From a virus, in IMG/VR virus record IMGVR_UViG_3300028783_000026, positions 1-22,106 of that record: 22,106 nt of DNA. The stretch is one strand, 5' to 3'. Below, in pieces: positions 20,680 to 22,106 of the stretch. The first letter of the stretch is position 1. Every line of letters begins with the position of its first letter. The notes beneath the pieces were generated by a model that saw only the letters and a list, made by a program, of their open reading frames with translations, was not told where the DNA came from and made no database searches. The translations under genes and the position numbers were made by a program.

Positions 20680-22079
20680 AAGGTAATTACCTTTATCTTA
20701 GATGTGATCTCTTCATAGAATGCGAGACGGTTGTTTGCGTGACGGGATAACATAGTTGACCCAGTCGGAATATAGTCAAGAACTAAGCACTTAGTCTTAG
20801 TGCCCTGCATACGAAGACCACGTCCAACAGCTTGAATCACAGGTCCTTTAGAAGCTACGAAGTTAGCCAGGATGAGACAGTCGACATTCTTTGTGTCTGT
20901 GCCTTCCCCAACCTTCCCATCCGTCCCGACCAATCCTGGGATCTTTCCGGCATTGAGCTGGTCGACGTAATCTTGGGACTTCTTGTCTAGACCGGTAGCA
21001 AATGGAATACCTAAAGCTTTAGATAGTTCTTCTCCATGGGCAACTTCATCGACCAGGATGAGAACAGCCTTACCAGAATCCATCATGGCTTTTGCATCGC
21101 CCTGGATCCGGTCCTTCATTGCTTGGTTATTCAGGACGTGTTCTTTGTAGGATTTAAGCTTATCGTCTTTAAAATCCCTACCGCCGGTAGCAACTTCACG
21201 AACGATGAATACGGGTTCGGCCAGGTATTTATTGTCCACGCCCCACTTGATGTCTCGGCGGATGAGTACGTTTCCGCACCCAGCCGTAATCATTATGTCT
21301 TTACCATCAGACCGATAATCTGTGGCGGTAAGACCGAATATCTTCCCGACTCCACTAAGGCCTTTAGCAATCTCGTAGAAGGTGGAAGCTGGTGTGTGGT
21401 GGGTCTCATCGACGATAACAAGTCCAAGATCGGCTTGTCTAAACTCTTCAACATATTTAGAGACACTAGCAGCAATACCAACTGTAATGTCACAAATTTT
21501 CTTCTTTCCTCCGCCATAGAACCCCACTTTGTTCTGTCCGAACACGTCTACAAACTGGTTGTAGAACTGCTTGGCAACCGAGTCAGAAGGGCAAACGATT
21601 AGCGCCTTCTTCTTATATTGTTGCACAAGATGGGTTGCGACTAGGGTTTTGCCGAGACCAGTGGCGAAATTAATCACTCCCCGGTAGTTGTTCAGCATCA
21701 AATCGACGGCTTCTTGTTGGTATGGGCGCAATGGAAAAGGCTTGTTCTTCCAAGGCAGAGCGATCTTAGAACCAGTCTGCTTACGGTTATCTACGACGGT
21801 CGCTGCGTTAAACTCCTGAGCGAAATGTTCCTGAAAATATCCGTAGAAGGAAGAGGTACAAACAAGATCATTATTGGACATCTCGAAAAGGTGCCCATGA
21901 ACTTCGTTCTGAAGTCTTTTATAGTCCGGTGACTGACGTCCCCAGATTGACTTAGATAGACGACGAAGTTGATACTGTTTTGCCTTGTCAGTATAGGTTA
22001 ACTCAGACTGTAGGGTCTGAATAAACTGAGCACTGGCTCCAGAGATCGTCATAATATCGTTTGCTAGATCTACTTGCAT
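20676..22079 (-). CDS. UvsW-like superfamily 2 DNA helicase, 467 aa
   Basis: ATP-dependent helicase/branch-migration enzyme of the kind that processes recombination intermediates and stalled forks and, in T4, turns origin replication over to recombination. SF2 motifs in order: the Q-like LRPYQQEAV (117-125), motif I FATGLGKT (138-145), motif II DETH (224-227), motif III LTAT (250-253), motif V-like KVGEGTDTKNVD (389-400) and motif VI QAVGRGLRM (416-424). Length is close to T4 UvsW (about 500 aa), with an N-terminal 100-residue domain of no clear motif. The ATG at 22079 has no Shine-Dalgarno site in place and lies 6 nt after TACAAT, so it is another candidate leaderless gene. The next gene overlaps as ATGA. 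Other SF2 helicases such as RadD-like remain possible. Confidence 0.88.
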   Translation of the reverse strand: MQVDLANDIMTISGASAQFIQTLQSELTYTDKAKQYQLRRLSKSIWGRQSPDYKRLQNEVHGHLFEMSNNDLVCTSSFYGYFQEHFAQEFNAATVVDNRKQTGSKIALPWKNKPFPLRPYQQEAVDLMLNNYRGVINFATGLGKTLVATHLVQQYKKKALIVCPSDSVAKQFYNQFVDVFGQNKVGFYGGGKKKICDITVGIAASVSKYVEEFRQADLGLVIVDETHHTPASTFYEIAKGLSGVGKIFGLTATDYRSDGKDIMITAGCGNVLIRRDIKWGVDNKYLAEPVFIVREVATGGRDFKDDKLKSYKEHVLNNQAMKDRIQGDAKAMMDSGKAVLILVDEVAHGEELSKALGIPFATGLDKKSQDYVDQLNAGKIPGLVGTDGKVGEGTDTKNVDCLILANFVASKGPVIQAVGRGLRMQGTKTKCLVLDYIPTGSTMLSRHANNRLAFYEEITSKIKVITL

Positions 22080-22085
22080 TCGGCT

Positions 22086-22091
22086 ATTGTA
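22086..22091 (-). promoter_or_regulatory. -10 box of the helicase gene (GTACAAT, 6 nt before ATG)
   Basis: The minus strand reads AAGGGGTACAAT, then AGCCGA, then ATG. It is a one-base variant of TATAAT at the same 6-nt spacing. An AGGGG lies 15 nt upstream of the ATG, too far for a normal ribosome-binding site, and it would be upstream of the predicted transcript start. Confidence 0.5.
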
Positions 22092-22106
22092 CCCCTTGGT
22101 ATAACG

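Noticed and set aside
21036-21602. A 188-codon plus-strand open frame
   Set aside because: It is antisense to the helicase core, whose motifs explain the conservation; no ribosome-binding site or protein-like features.

Overview
The window is a dense, one-directional block of a large tailed dsDNA phage genome (Caudoviricetes). Every gene I accept lies on the minus strand, gaps between genes are mostly short, and many stop and start codons overlap. The gene set is the T4-style replication/recombination toolkit: a RecA/UvsX recombinase, a gp32-like ssDNA-binding protein, an SbcC/gp46-like ATPase and a UvsW-like helicase. The replicase, however, is a bacterial-type DNA polymerase III alpha chain with a proofreading exonuclease fused to its N-terminus, where T4 has a family B polymerase. 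The phage also carries a GroEL-type chaperonin, a dUTPase, a T4-type lysozyme, a Pth2-like protein and a tRNA/ncRNA cluster. The host cannot be deduced from the window.

Layout in transcription order (right to left). 22079-19188: helicase, small protein, lysozyme, two small proteins including the Pth2-like one. 19127-18677: a promoter, a structured RNA of unknown class, a tRNA whose anticodon loop holds a 100-nt sequence, and a tRNA with a CUA (amber-reading) anticodon. 18670-18332: a hypothetical gene. 18331-18077: a gene-free stretch with palindromes and tandem repeats. 18064-13686: dUTPase, unknown gene, methyltransferase-like gene and chaperonin, with HNH nuclease genes wedged between them. 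13686-10244: endonuclease VII-like gene, membrane protein, zinc-ribbon protein, SbcC-like ATPase, proline-rich protein. 10227-8065: two more nuclease genes, a coiled-coil protein and a probable virion protein followed by a strong terminator. 7994-1: polymerase, hypothetical gene, SSB, UvsY-like candidate, HNH, recombinase and a partial gene running off the left edge.

Three things stand out. First, at least five genes (polymerase, SbcC, dUTPase, lysozyme, helicase) start exactly six bases after a -10 box of the form GTATAAT (GTACAAT for the helicase), and two more start seven bases after one. Their transcripts should begin at or next to the start codon, so the phage seems to use leaderless mRNAs alongside ordinary Shine-Dalgarno genes. 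Second, six HNH or endonuclease VII-type nuclease genes sit in 22 kb, several fitted into gene junctions by 1-8 nt stop/start overlaps. Third, the tRNA region contains a probable amber suppressor, and the zinc-ribbon gene ends in UAG in frame with the SbcC gene, so readthrough would make a 700-residue fusion.
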